From contig NZ_BOOK01000014.1 in assembly GCF_016863195.1 (NCBI RefSeq), positions 186,001 to 250,000 on the forward strand: a stretch of DNA of 64,000 nucleotides, written 5' to 3'. A program made the position numbers and the translations under genes. Below the pieces are notes generated by a model. The model worked only from the letters and a program-made list of their open reading frames with translations, had not been told where the DNA came from and did no database searches. Shown piece by piece: positions 49,559 through 57,855 of the stretch; within the stretch, counting starts at the first letter, position 1, and each line of letters starts with the position of its first letter. The stretch is from Paraplanobispora takensis. Lineage in GTDB: Bacteria; Actinomycetota; Actinomycetes; Streptosporangiales; Streptosporangiaceae.

Positions 49559-51313
49559 TCACCGCCGGGAGACCAGCGCCTCCGAACGCCACAGGTCCCG
49601 GTAGTAACCGGGGGCGTCCACCAGCTCGTCATGGGTTCCCCGCTGGACGACCACGCCGTTCTCCAGCACGACGATCTCGTCCACCTCCTCCAGGCCGCGC
49701 AGCCGGTGCGTGACCAGCAGCGTCGTGTGCCCCCTGGTGGCGTCGAGCAGGTCGGCCATGAGCGCGTCGGCGGTCTCCTCGTCGAGGGCCTCGGCGGGCT
49801 CGTCCAGCAGGAGCACGGGCGGGTCGTTCAGCAGCGCCCGCGCCAGCGCCAGCCGCTGCAGCTGGCCGCCGGAGACCGTCCGCCCGTCCTCCCCGAGCGG
49901 GGTGTCCCATCCGGTGCGCTCCACCCACGTCTCCAGCCGCGCCCGCCGTACGGCCTCGGCCAGCTCCTCCTGCCCGGCCTCCGGCCCGGCCAGCCGCAGG
50001 TTGTCCCGGAGCGAGGCCTGGAACACGTACGGATCCTGCGTCAGCCCCGTCATCACCCGGCGGGCCTCCTCCGAGGACACCTCCCGCAGATCGACCGCCG
50101 CCCCACTGCCCCCCGCTCCCCGCGCCCCCGTGTGGTGCGGGGGGTGGCCGGAGTCCGAGCCGGAGGCGAGGGGGTGCAGTCTGATGGTGCCGGACTCGGG
50201 CTCGACCAGGCGCATCAGGGCGGCCAGCAGGGTGCTCTTGCCCGCGCCGCTCGGGCCGACGATCGCCACGCGCCTGCCCGGGGTGAGGGTCAGGCTGACG
50301 CCGTTCAGGGCGGGGGAGCGGCCGGGGGCGTGCCGGACGACCAGGTTCTCGACCTCCACCGTCAGCGGCCCGCCGGGCACCCGCCGCGGACGCTCCGGCT
50401 CGGTGACGGCGGGAGGGGTCGCGCGGACCTCTCTCAGACGGCGCAGGGCGGCGGACACCCCGGTCATCCGCTCGGCCGCGGCGGCCATCGGCAGCACGGG
50501 CTCGAACGACACCAGGGAGGTCAGAGCGAGTACGGCGGTCGCCACGCTCCCGGCGCCCGCCGCCCGGGCCGCCAGCACCACCCCGGTGACGGTCAGCCCC
50601 TGGGCGAGCACCCCCAGGCAGGCGGCCGCCGCGTTCACCCGTGCCTGACCCCGCTCCAGCACGGCCAGCCGGGCGTCCGCCTCGTCGCAGGCCGCCAGCG
50701 CCCGGTCGGTGGCGCCGTAGGCGGCCAGGTCGGCCGAGCCGTGCAGCAGGTCGGCGACCCGGGCGGCCAGCTCCGCCCGGGCGGGGGCGATCCGCGCGGA
50801 CCGGCGCCGCGTGATCGCGGCGACCCCGGCGGGGAGGGCGACTCCGGCGACCAGCAGCCCGGCCAGCAGCACCAGCGCCGCCGCGGGCAGCAGGAACAGC
50901 CCCAGCGTCACCGCCGCGAGCCCGGTCACCAGCGCCGCGACCGCCGGGAGCAGTCCCCTGACCAGCAGATCCTGTACCGCGTCGGTGTCGTCGACCATGC
51001 GGCTGAGCAGGTCGGCCCCGCCCTGGTTCAGCGGCCCCGCCGGGACGAGCGCCCGGTAGAGCTCCTCCCGGGTCGTCGCCTGGGCGCGGAGCGCGACGTC
51101 GTGCCCTGCCAGGCGCTCGCCGTACCGGAAGACCCCCTTGGTCGTCGCGAACGCCCGCACCCCGACGATCGCCACGCTCAGCGCCGCCAGCGGCGGCTGC
51201 TCGGCCGCCCGGGTGATGAGCCACGCGGCGGAGCCGATCAGCCCCAGCCCGGCCAGCTCCGCCGCCGCCCCGGCCGCCATCGCGAGGGCGAGCCGCTTAC
51301 CTGTCCGGCTCAT
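49559..51313 (-). CDS. cydC: Cysteine/glutathione ABC exporter subunit CydC
   Basis: 584 residues. Six-span membrane domain beginning RTGKRLALAMAAGAAAELAGLGLIGSAAWLITRAAEQPPLAAL, characteristic of CydC, followed by an ATPase domain with Walker A GPSGAGKST, signature VSGGQLQRLALARALL and Walker B VLLLDEPAEALD. A ~30-residue Gly/Ser/His-rich insertion (residues ~395-425) interrupts the ATPase. With CydD it exports thiols or heme-related reductant needed to assemble cytochrome bd. Start overlaps cydD stop (ATGA). Confidence 0.93.
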   Translation of the reverse strand: MSRTGKRLALAMAAGAAAELAGLGLIGSAAWLITRAAEQPPLAALSVAIVGVRAFATTKGVFRYGERLAGHDVALRAQATTREELYRALVPAGPLNQGGADLLSRMVDDTDAVQDLLVRGLLPAVAALVTGLAAVTLGLFLLPAAALVLLAGLLVAGVALPAGVAAITRRRSARIAPARAELAARVADLLHGSADLAAYGATDRALAACDEADARLAVLERGQARVNAAAACLGVLAQGLTVTGVVLAARAAGAGSVATAVLALTSLVSFEPVLPMAAAAERMTGVSAALRRLREVRATPPAVTEPERPRRVPGGPLTVEVENLVVRHAPGRSPALNGVSLTLTPGRRVAIVGPSGAGKSTLLAALMRLVEPESGTIRLHPLASGSDSGHPPHHTGARGAGGSGAAVDLREVSSEEARRVMTGLTQDPYVFQASLRDNLRLAGPEAGQEELAEAVRRARLETWVERTGWDTPLGEDGRTVSGGQLQRLALARALLNDPPVLLLDEPAEALDEETADALMADLLDATRGHTTLLVTHRLRGLEEVDEIVVLENGVVVQRGTHDELVDAPGYYRDLWRSEALVSRR

Positions 51314-53085
51314 CGTGACTCTCCGCCCTGCGCCGTGGAAACGCTGTCATCGAACCCGTCGGGAGATACATCCAGGGCGGAGGGTCTCTGGTTCTCGGTG
51401 TCGTGCCGGGGGACTCTCCGGTCGGAGACGATCCGGCCGTCGGCGATTCTGATCACCCGGTCGGCGAGGTCGATCATCGCGGGGCGGTGGGCCACGATCA
51501 CCGCGGTCCGGCCCTCGGCGAGGTCGCGGGTCGCGGCGACGACGGCGGCCTCGCTGCGGCCGTCGAGGCGGGCGGTCGGCTCGTCCAGCAGCAGGGCGTC
51601 CGCACCGGGCAGGCAGAACGCGCGGGCCAGCGCGACCCGCTGACGCTGTCCGGCCGACAGGTTCGTGCCGCGCTCGCCGAGCACCGTGTCGTAGCCCTGC
51701 GGCAGCTCCGTCACGAACCCGTCCGCGTGCGCGGCCCGGGCCGCGGCGCGGACCTCGTCCGGCGTCGCGCCGGGGGAGCCCAGCCGGATGTTGTCGGCCA
51801 CCGAGACGGCGAACAGGTGCGGGCGCTGCGGCACGAACGCCGGCCGCCAGGATCCGGCGGCGAGGTCGTCCCCGTCGACCAGCACCCGCCCGCGCTCCGG
51901 GGTGACGAAGCCGAGCAGCAGGTGGAGAAGGGTGCTCTTGCCCGCGCCGCTCTCGCCGACCAGCGCCACCCGCTCGCCCGGCGCGATCACCAGCGAGACC
52001 TCCTCCAGCGCCGCCTCCCCGCGGCCGGGATAGCGCACCGTGACGTTCTCCAGCCGGATCTCCGGGGCGCCCCGGCCCGGCCCGTCCGCCGAAGGCGCGC
52101 CGTCCCCGGCCCCGGACCCGTCCGCGGGGGAGGCGGGCCGCGGGTCCGGCTCCGTCTCGGCGTCCAGTACGGCGAAGGCCTGGTCGGCGGCGGCGACGCC
52201 CTCCATGGCCGCGTGGAACCTGGTGCCCATGTTGCGCAGCGGCAGGTAGGCCTCCGGGGCCAGAAGCAGCACCAGCAGCGCGGTCGACAGCTCCAGCGTC
52301 CCGCCCAGCAGGCGCAGGCCGATCGGGACCGCGACCAGGGCCAGCGACAGCGACGCGGCCAGCTCCAGCACCAGCGACGACAGGAACGCCACCCGCAGCG
52401 TGCGCATGGTCGCGGCCCGGTGCTCCTCGGCGACCCGCCTGATCACCTCCGCCTGGTAGCGGGCCCGGCCGAAGGCGCGCAGCGTCGGCAGGCCCCGCAC
52501 CACGTCGAGGAAGTGCCCGCCGAGGCGGGACAGGGCCCGCCACTGGCGCTCGGTGACGGCCTTGGTGTGCATGCCGACCAGCGCGCCGAAGACCGGGATC
52601 AGCGGGAGCGTGACGAGCACGATCACCGCGCTGGCCAGGTCGGCGGTGAGCAGCCGGACGAGCACGGCGATCGGGACGACGCCCGCCACCGCTACCGAGG
52701 GGAGATAGCCGTTCAGGTAGGGGTCGAGGGCGTCCAGGCCCCGGCCGCTCAGCGTCACCAGCTCACCCGAGCGGTGCGAGGTCAGCCTGGCCGGGCCCAG
52801 GTCCCGCAGCCGGGACAGCAGCCGGTGGCGCAGGACCGACTTCACCGCGGTCGTGGTGCGCCCGGCCGCCACGCCCTGGACCAGGCCGAGCAGCCCCCGG
52901 GCCCCGACGACCAGGGCCAGCGGGAGCAGGGCGGCGACGGCGAACCGCCCGGACAGGACACCGGCCAGCAGCTCCGCCTGGACCAGGACGAGCAGCCCGG
53001 CGAGGACCGCGGCGGCCAGGCAGAGGGCCAGGTGACGGCGGACGGCTCGCTCGCTCCGCGCCAGCCGCAGAAGATCCTTGTGCAT
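51310..53085 (-). CDS. cydD: Cysteine/glutathione ABC exporter subunit CydD
   Basis: 591 residues. Membrane domain ends typical of CydD (LVVGARGLLGLVQGVAAGRTTTAVKSVLRHRLLSRLRDLGP...YLPSVAVAGVVPIAVLV), ATPase with Walker A GESGAGKST, signature LSAGQRQRVALARAF, Walker B ALLLDEPTARLD and H-loop VAHRPAM. Ala/Gly/Asp-rich linker at residues ~305-335. 36 bp after cydB and coupled to cydC. Confidence 0.93.
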   Translation of the reverse strand: MHKDLLRLARSERAVRRHLALCLAAAVLAGLLVLVQAELLAGVLSGRFAVAALLPLALVVGARGLLGLVQGVAAGRTTTAVKSVLRHRLLSRLRDLGPARLTSHRSGELVTLSGRGLDALDPYLNGYLPSVAVAGVVPIAVLVRLLTADLASAVIVLVTLPLIPVFGALVGMHTKAVTERQWRALSRLGGHFLDVVRGLPTLRAFGRARYQAEVIRRVAEEHRAATMRTLRVAFLSSLVLELAASLSLALVAVPIGLRLLGGTLELSTALLVLLLAPEAYLPLRNMGTRFHAAMEGVAAADQAFAVLDAETEPDPRPASPADGSGAGDGAPSADGPGRGAPEIRLENVTVRYPGRGEAALEEVSLVIAPGERVALVGESGAGKSTLLHLLLGFVTPERGRVLVDGDDLAAGSWRPAFVPQRPHLFAVSVADNIRLGSPGATPDEVRAAARAAHADGFVTELPQGYDTVLGERGTNLSAGQRQRVALARAFCLPGADALLLDEPTARLDGRSEAAVVAATRDLAEGRTAVIVAHRPAMIDLADRVIRIADGRIVSDRRVPRHDTENQRPSALDVSPDGFDDSVSTAQGGESR

Positions 53086-53121
53086 GCGTGCCTTAGGGGG
53101 TCGGGGGTCCCCGTAGGGGCT

Positions 53122-53880
53122 CTAGAAGAAGGACAGGGTGCGTTCAGGCGCCCGCCCGGGGCCGAACGTGCGCCACACCCATACTTGCCCGCCGAGCATG
53201 ACCGGCGCGAGGGGCAGGATCATGATGCTGAGCACACTCAGCGTATCGGCGGGGGCGGTGCGGTCCATGATCCAGGGGGCGGATCCGGCCAGCAGCGCCG
53301 CGGCGGGCGCGGCGGCCACGCAGGCCGAGACGAGGAGTGCGGTTCCGCCCCGGCGCGCGCCCGTCACCCGGCCGGGCAGCCGCCAGGAGACGAAGGTCCA
53401 GCCGTGGAAGGCGAGCGCCGCGGCGACCGCGGCCCCGCCGGCGAGCCCGAGCGGGGTGATCGACATTCCGCTCGCCAGGGCGACCAGGGCGGCGCCCCAG
53501 CCGAACGCCAGGCCGTACGACGCCAGGCAGATGATCCAGTCCCAGCCCGCCCGCCAGGCGCGGCCGTCCGCGCGGCGGCGGAACCACAGCCCGGCGTCGC
53601 GCAGGATCCACGAGACCAGCAGCGCGACGACCAGCGGGTAGAGGCCGAACAGGACCTCGCCCTCGGCGCGCGGGTAGGCGCCGAAGAGCACGCCGGCCAC
53701 GGCCACCAGCCAGACCTCGTTGGCCAGGACGAACGGCGCCATGGCGGCCACGATCCGGTCCCGGCCCTCCTGGGTCCTGCCGAGGAACGGCAGGAGCATG
53801 CCCAGGCCGATGTCGAAGCCCTCCAGGGCGAAGTAGCCGAGCACCAGGACGGCGAAGACGCCGAACCAGAGGATGTCCAT
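53122..53880 (-). CDS. cydB: Cytochrome bd subunit II, short form
   Basis: 252 residues, well under the usual ~330. Starts ILWFGVFAVLVLGYFALEGFDIGLGMLLPFLGR with the GFDxG signature and keeps NEVWLVAVAGVLFGAYP. The C-terminal half has fewer spans than expected and ends TLSFF. Frame is intact from ATG to stop, so this is not a simple pseudogene. Scaffolds CydA in the membrane. 10 bp after cydA. Either lineage-specific shortening or a divergent subfamily. Confidence 0.88.
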   Translation of the reverse strand: MDILWFGVFAVLVLGYFALEGFDIGLGMLLPFLGRTQEGRDRIVAAMAPFVLANEVWLVAVAGVLFGAYPRAEGEVLFGLYPLVVALLVSWILRDAGLWFRRRADGRAWRAGWDWIICLASYGLAFGWGAALVALASGMSITPLGLAGGAAVAAALAFHGWTFVSWRLPGRVTGARRGGTALLVSACVAAAPAAALLAGSAPWIMDRTAPADTLSVLSIMILPLAPVMLGGQVWVWRTFGPGRAPERTLSFF

Positions 53881-53890
53881 CGATGTCTCC

Positions 53891-55081
53891 TTACAGGCTC
53901 AGCGCGGTGGCGCGCTCGGGGGCGGGGCCGCCGGGGCCGGGGGGAACGCCCAGGGTGACGGCGGCGGGGCCGCGGCGCACGGTGCGGGCGATGAGGAGAT
54001 AGTCGGCCACCGCGAGCAGGCCGAGCACGGCGGTGAAGGCGACGAGTGAGGTGGTGACCATCCCGGAGGTGAGCCCGGGGGACATCGCGTCGGCCACGGT
54101 CAGCTTGCCGTAGATCAGCCAGGGCTGGCGGCCGGCCTCGCGGGCCAGCCAGCCGAGGATCGCGGCCAGGAACGGCAGCGGGGTCAGCATCATCATGATC
54201 GGGTGCGCCCACCGCCAGCGCGGCAGCCAGCGGACCGTGGGCAGGAGGAAGAACAACACGACGAACTGGAACAGCTCCCCGATCAGGATCATGAAGCCGA
54301 GCCCCGCCCCGGCCAGCGGCTTGCCGCCGAACTTGTCCGGCTGGAACTCCCCGAGCGGGCCGAACTGCGCGAAGCCGAAGGCGACCGCGACGACCGCGCC
54401 GACCGCCGCGACGACCACGCCGAGCCGCAGGGACTTGGTGAAGAACTCCCGCTCGGCGCTCCCGCGGAACAGCTGGTAGGCGCTGGCGCCCATGAGCACG
54501 CAGCCGCCGGTGAGCAGGGCCGCGCCGATCACGTGGGGGAGGGCGAAGGTGAGCATGGGGTTGGTGAGCAGCGCGCCGAAGTCGGCCAGCTCCAGGTGGC
54601 CGCCCCGGTCCACGGCGCCGGCCGGGTTCTGCAGGAAGGCGTTCGCCGCCATGATCCAGAACGCCGAGGCGTAGGCGGTCAGCGTGACGATCCAGATGCA
54701 CGCCAGGTGGAGCTTCGGGGGCAGCCGGTGCCAGCCGAAGATCCACAGGCCGAGGAACGTGGACTCCAGGAAGAACGCGCCCAGGGTCTCGACGGCCAGC
54801 GGGGCGCCGAAGACGTCCCCGGCGTAGTGCGACAGCCCGCTCCAGCTCAGGCCGAACTGGAACTCCATCACCAGGCCGGTCATGATGCCCAGCGCGTAGT
54901 TGATCACATAGATCTGGCCCCAGAAGCGGGCCATCCGCTCGTGGACCGGATTGCCGCGGAAGGTCCAGAGCGTCTGCATGATCGCCACGAGGGGGGCCAG
55001 TCCCAGCGTCAGCACGACGAACAGGAAGTGCAGGCTCCCCGTCACCGCGAACTGCGTCCGGGCCAGGTCGAGCACGTCCAT
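53891..55081 (-). CDS. cydA: Cytochrome bd subunit I, with altered quinol loop
   Basis: 396 residues against ~450-520 usually. RTQFAVTGSLHFLFVVLTLGLAPLVA supplies the b595/d His (His-18), further ligand His/Met candidates lie in the middle helices, and GRQPW is present near residue 325. The Q-loop is very short: AQFGPLGEFQPDKFGGKPL stands where quinol-oxidising enzymes have a Lys and a Glu in a KxxAxE-type motif, and the Glu is missing. Reduces O2 to water at low oxygen. First gene of cydABDC; operator palindromes precede it. Confidence 0.92.
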   Translation of the reverse strand: MDVLDLARTQFAVTGSLHFLFVVLTLGLAPLVAIMQTLWTFRGNPVHERMARFWGQIYVINYALGIMTGLVMEFQFGLSWSGLSHYAGDVFGAPLAVETLGAFFLESTFLGLWIFGWHRLPPKLHLACIWIVTLTAYASAFWIMAANAFLQNPAGAVDRGGHLELADFGALLTNPMLTFALPHVIGAALLTGGCVLMGASAYQLFRGSAEREFFTKSLRLGVVVAAVGAVVAVAFGFAQFGPLGEFQPDKFGGKPLAGAGLGFMILIGELFQFVVLFFLLPTVRWLPRWRWAHPIMMMLTPLPFLAAILGWLAREAGRQPWLIYGKLTVADAMSPGLTSGMVTTSLVAFTAVLGLLAVADYLLIARTVRRGPAAVTLGVPPGPGGPAPERATALSL

Positions 55082-55104
55082 GGCGTCACCTCAATCATTG
55101 TGTC

Positions 55105-55147
55105 TGTCTACCTATAGACACTCTACATGTAGAACGGCTACATGTAG
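55105..55147. promoter_or_regulatory. Twin CTACATGTAG palindromes between cydA and padR
   Basis: Perfect 10-bp palindromes at 55123-55132 and 55138-55147, centres 15 bp apart; plus inverted repeat TGTCTA/TAGACA (55105-55110, 55115-55120). They lie in the 87-bp gap between the divergent starts of cydA and the PadR gene. The size and dyad symmetry suit two PadR dimers repressing both promoters. Confidence 0.8.
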
Positions 55148-55168
55148 CCTGTCTATGCGAGAGGTAGG

Positions 55169-55507
55169 GTGAGGGACGTGAACACCGATGCGCTCCGAGG
55201 GCACATGGACGCCCTGCTGCTCTCCGTTCTGGAGGCCGAGCCCCTGCACGGCTACGCGATCATCGAGGCGCTGCAGGCGCGGAGCGGCGGCGTGCTGAAC
55301 GTGCCGACCGGCACGGTCTATCCGGCGCTGCGCCGCCTGGAGCAGGCGGGATACCTGGCGAGCGAGTGGGCCACCGTGGGCGGGCGCAAACGGCGCACCT
55401 ACCGGCTGACCTCCGCGGGCCGTACGGCGCTGGCCGGGGAGCGCTCGGCCTGGCGGGAGTTCACGACCACGATCGCGAGCGTGCTGGAGCCGCGCGCCGC
55501 CGAATGA
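55169..55507 (+). CDS. PadR family transcriptional regulator
   Basis: 112 residues from GTG 55169 (GTG 55178 is an alternative). GHMDALLLSVLEAEPLHGYAIIEALQARSGGVLNVPTGTVYPALRRLEQAGYLASEWATVGGRKRRTYRLTSAGRTAL is a full PadR domain with GYAI and TVYPALRRLE. Divergent from cydABDC with shared palindromes, so it is the likely repressor of the cytochrome bd operon and itself. Its ligand is unknown; redox or membrane signals are plausible. Confidence 0.92.
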   Translation: MRDVNTDALRGHMDALLLSVLEAEPLHGYAIIEALQARSGGVLNVPTGTVYPALRRLEQAGYLASEWATVGGRKRRTYRLTSAGRTALAGERSAWREFTTTIASVLEPRAAE

Positions 55508-55540
55508 GAGTCCCGCGGGGTCACGGGCGCCGGCATGACG

Positions 55541-55577
55541 GGACCCGGAGCCCCGGCGTCGGGCAGGCTCCGGGTCC
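55541..55577. terminator. Terminator between padR and convergent membrane gene
   Basis: Perfect 12-bp arms GGACCCGGAGCC (55541-55552) and GGCTCCGGGTCC (55566-55577). A second hairpin follows at 55642-55650 with 55657-55665 (CACCGGCCG/CGGCCGGTG). Confidence 0.85.
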
Positions 55578-55679
55578 GGTGGGGAACGCGGGCGGGGGAG
55601 GGGTCAGGGAGCGAAGACGGTGCGGACGCAGCCGTCCTCCGCACCGGCCGCGATCACGGCCGGTGGGGCGTCGGGGAGG

Positions 55680-56375
55680 TCAGGACGAATGGGCCACGGC
55701 CGGCACCCGGTTGCGGGTGATGCCGATGCACCGCGTGGCCAGGGCGACCTTCACGCCCCAGAGGCCGTAGCTCACCGCGGAGGCGACCAGGCCGGGAGGG
55801 TAGTCGGAGAAGCCGACCGGGCCGTTCGAGCCGTACATCAGGGCGCTGCACAGCACGAACATGACCGGCACCATGGCCCAGACGAACACCGCCAGCGCCC
55901 GGGCCACCCGCTCCGGCCGCCGGATCCTGCGCCTGCCCCGGCCCAGCGCGAGCAGCGCGATCGCGCCGATCGCCCCGATGAGCAGCTGCGTGGCGTCCAC
56001 CACGCGCGCCACCGGCGCGAACCAGTCCGGCGCGGCCTCGTAGGAGACGACGTCCGCCGGGAAGACCCGCCAGAGCATGTTCCACATGATCGCGGTGATC
56101 GGCACGGCGACGAAGAGCAGGACGGCCAGCCTGCGGCCCGCCGAGACCGACAGCTCCTCCTGGTATCCCGGCGCGATCTCCTCGATCGTGCCGAAATCCC
56201 GCACCGCGGCGCGCTCGGCCTCGGCCCGCTCCAGGCCGTCGCACTCCAGGGCCTCGGCGGCGTCCAGCAGGCTGTCGCGGGCCTCGGTCATCAGATCGAG
56301 CTTGGGACGCCTGGGCCCCCTGAGCGCGCGGCTGAGCCCGGTGACGTAGTCGTCGATGACTCCGGTGCTCGTCAT
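55680..56375 (-). CDS. Membrane protein with permease-prefix-like N-terminus
   Basis: 231 residues from ATG 56375 (GGGGAG upstream). The soluble N-terminal ~90 residues (IDDYVTGLSRALRGPRRPKLDLMTEARDSLLDAAEALECDGLERAEAERAAVRDFGTIEEIAPGYQEEL) resemble the prefix domain found on PadR-linked permeases and HAAS-type proteins, followed by four membrane spans. Convergent with the PadR gene, so not its operon partner, though such proteins commonly associate. Function unknown. Confidence 0.75.
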   Translation of the reverse strand: MTSTGVIDDYVTGLSRALRGPRRPKLDLMTEARDSLLDAAEALECDGLERAEAERAAVRDFGTIEEIAPGYQEELSVSAGRRLAVLLFVAVPITAIMWNMLWRVFPADVVSYEAAPDWFAPVARVVDATQLLIGAIGAIALLALGRGRRRIRRPERVARALAVFVWAMVPVMFVLCSALMYGSNGPVGFSDYPPGLVASAVSYGLWGVKVALATRCIGITRNRVPAVAHSS

Positions 56376-56483
56376 GGTCTCCCCTGTGGTGCGGTCCCGT
56401 CGCGGGACTCCGGGCAGCCTCATCCTGGCCGACGCCCGCGGGCCGCGCATCGGGGACCTCCCTGAGAAGACCCGGAGGCCGGG

Positions 56484-57680
56484 TCATCCCGCCAGGTGCG
56501 CCGGAGGCGCGGAGGCGGGCGGGTCGGCGGGAGGAGCGGCGGACCGGCCGGCGGGCGGGTCGGCGGGCGTACCGGCGGGCGGGGAGGACCACTCGTGCCA
56601 GGCGTGCTCCTCGGCGATGCGCCGCCGCCCGGGCCACCAGCGCAGGATCGGCCACTTCGAGGGGAACCGCAGGCCCCGGGGGGCGGCGGCGAACGCGCAC
56701 CCGGTCAGGCGGACCCGGTCGGGACGCGGGAACCCGGCGAAGCGGCAGGCGGTGAGGTCCAGGCGGGTCAGCTCCAGGGACTCGGCCTCCACGCCGCGCA
56801 GCGAGACCACCCGGGCCGTGCCCCGCCCGATGACGGCGGCCGGGCCGCGCAGCGTGGCCTCCTCCAGGTCGACCTCCGCGTCCTGCAGGCGGACGGTGAG
56901 CTCCCCGGAGGCGTGCAGCCGCCGCAGGTCCACCGGGCAGCCCGCGGCCGACAGCTCCAGGGCGCCGCTCGCCCGGGCCCCGGCCAGGGTCAGGCGCCGG
57001 CCGGTCACGGCCGGCGTCAGGTAGGTCCTGGCCGAGAAGCGCACCGCCTCGAACCCGGCCAGGCCGTCGAAGCGGGCCTTGTGGAAGGAGACCGTCCGGC
57101 CGAACCGGCAGCCCCGGAACCCCGCGTCGCCGGCGAACCGCGCGTCGTCGAAGCTGGTGAATCCGCGGAACTCGGCGTGACGGAAGGAGGAGGTGCGGCC
57201 GAAGCGGGCCGAGCCGAACAGCGCGTCGCCGCCGGCGACCACCCGGTCCAGCGCCGCGTGCCCGGTCACCGTGACGCCGTGCAGGGACAGCTCCCTGGCG
57301 AACCTGACCTCCCCGAAGGAGACGTTGCCGGTGAAACGGGCGTCGTAGAAGGAGGCCAGGCGGTGGAAGGCCGCGTGGTCGAAGGAGGCGTCGCCTCTGA
57401 ACAGGACGGCGCCGAAGCGGGCCTCGTCGGGGAAGAGGGCCCAGTCGAACCGGGCCCTGCCCAGGGTGCGCCGGGTGGCGGTCAGGACCTGCTCCAGCAG
57501 GTCTTCGCCGACGACGGTGCCCCGCAGGTCGACGGGGGATCCGGGAGCCAGGCCGCGGATGACCTCGCCGAGTTCGTCACGCTCCAGATGGGCCAGGCAG
57601 CGTCCGTACGGCGGCCGCGCCGACCCGGTGCACTCGGGGGAGGCGGCGCAGACGACCCAACCCATGTCGAGGGGTCTCAT
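56484..57680 (-). CDS. Pentapeptide-repeat protein
   Basis: 398 residues. An N-terminal Cys-rich part (CAASPECTGSARPPYGRCLAHL) precedes a right-handed quadrilateral helix of A(D/N)LxF-like repeats, seen as FDWALFPDEARFGAVLFRGDASFDHAAFHRLASFYDARF and onward to residue ~335. The C-terminal ~35 residues are a Pro/Ala-rich tail with repeated PADPPA, encoded by an 18-bp repeat (56514-56531, 56550-56567). Cys pattern at the start may bind zinc. Roles of such proteins vary; a protein-binding scaffold is the usual suggestion. Confidence 0.85.
   Translation of the reverse strand: MRPLDMGWVVCAASPECTGSARPPYGRCLAHLERDELGEVIRGLAPGSPVDLRGTVVGEDLLEQVLTATRRTLGRARFDWALFPDEARFGAVLFRGDASFDHAAFHRLASFYDARFTGNVSFGEVRFARELSLHGVTVTGHAALDRVVAGGDALFGSARFGRTSSFRHAEFRGFTSFDDARFAGDAGFRGCRFGRTVSFHKARFDGLAGFEAVRFSARTYLTPAVTGRRLTLAGARASGALELSAAGCPVDLRRLHASGELTVRLQDAEVDLEEATLRGPAAVIGRGTARVVSLRGVEAESLELTRLDLTACRFAGFPRPDRVRLTGCAFAAAPRGLRFPSKWPILRWWPGRRRIAEEHAWHEWSSPPAGTPADPPAGRSAAPPADPPASAPPAHLAG
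56514..56567. repeat. 18-bp direct repeat in pentapeptide protein tail
   Basis: GGCGGGCGGGTCGGCGGG at 56514-56531 and 56550-56567. Codes for the Ala/Pro/Asp tail. Confidence 0.9.
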
Positions 57681-57855
57681 GTCCCAGTGATACCCCCGTG
57701 AAGGGGCAAGTGATACCTGCGAGATCCGGAGCTAGGTCAAGGGCAGCCAGCGTTGGCGTGCGCCCCTCGACATGAAGTGTCAAGATTTCCCGATTTCACC
57801 TTCCGTCCACATATAGGGGAATGTAAGCGGATCCAAGGGGCTCTACGCTCCTGCT

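Noticed and set aside
51403-53958. 851-codon ORF opposite cydDB
   Set aside because: Gln/Arg/Gly/Asp-rich shadow of CydD and CydB.
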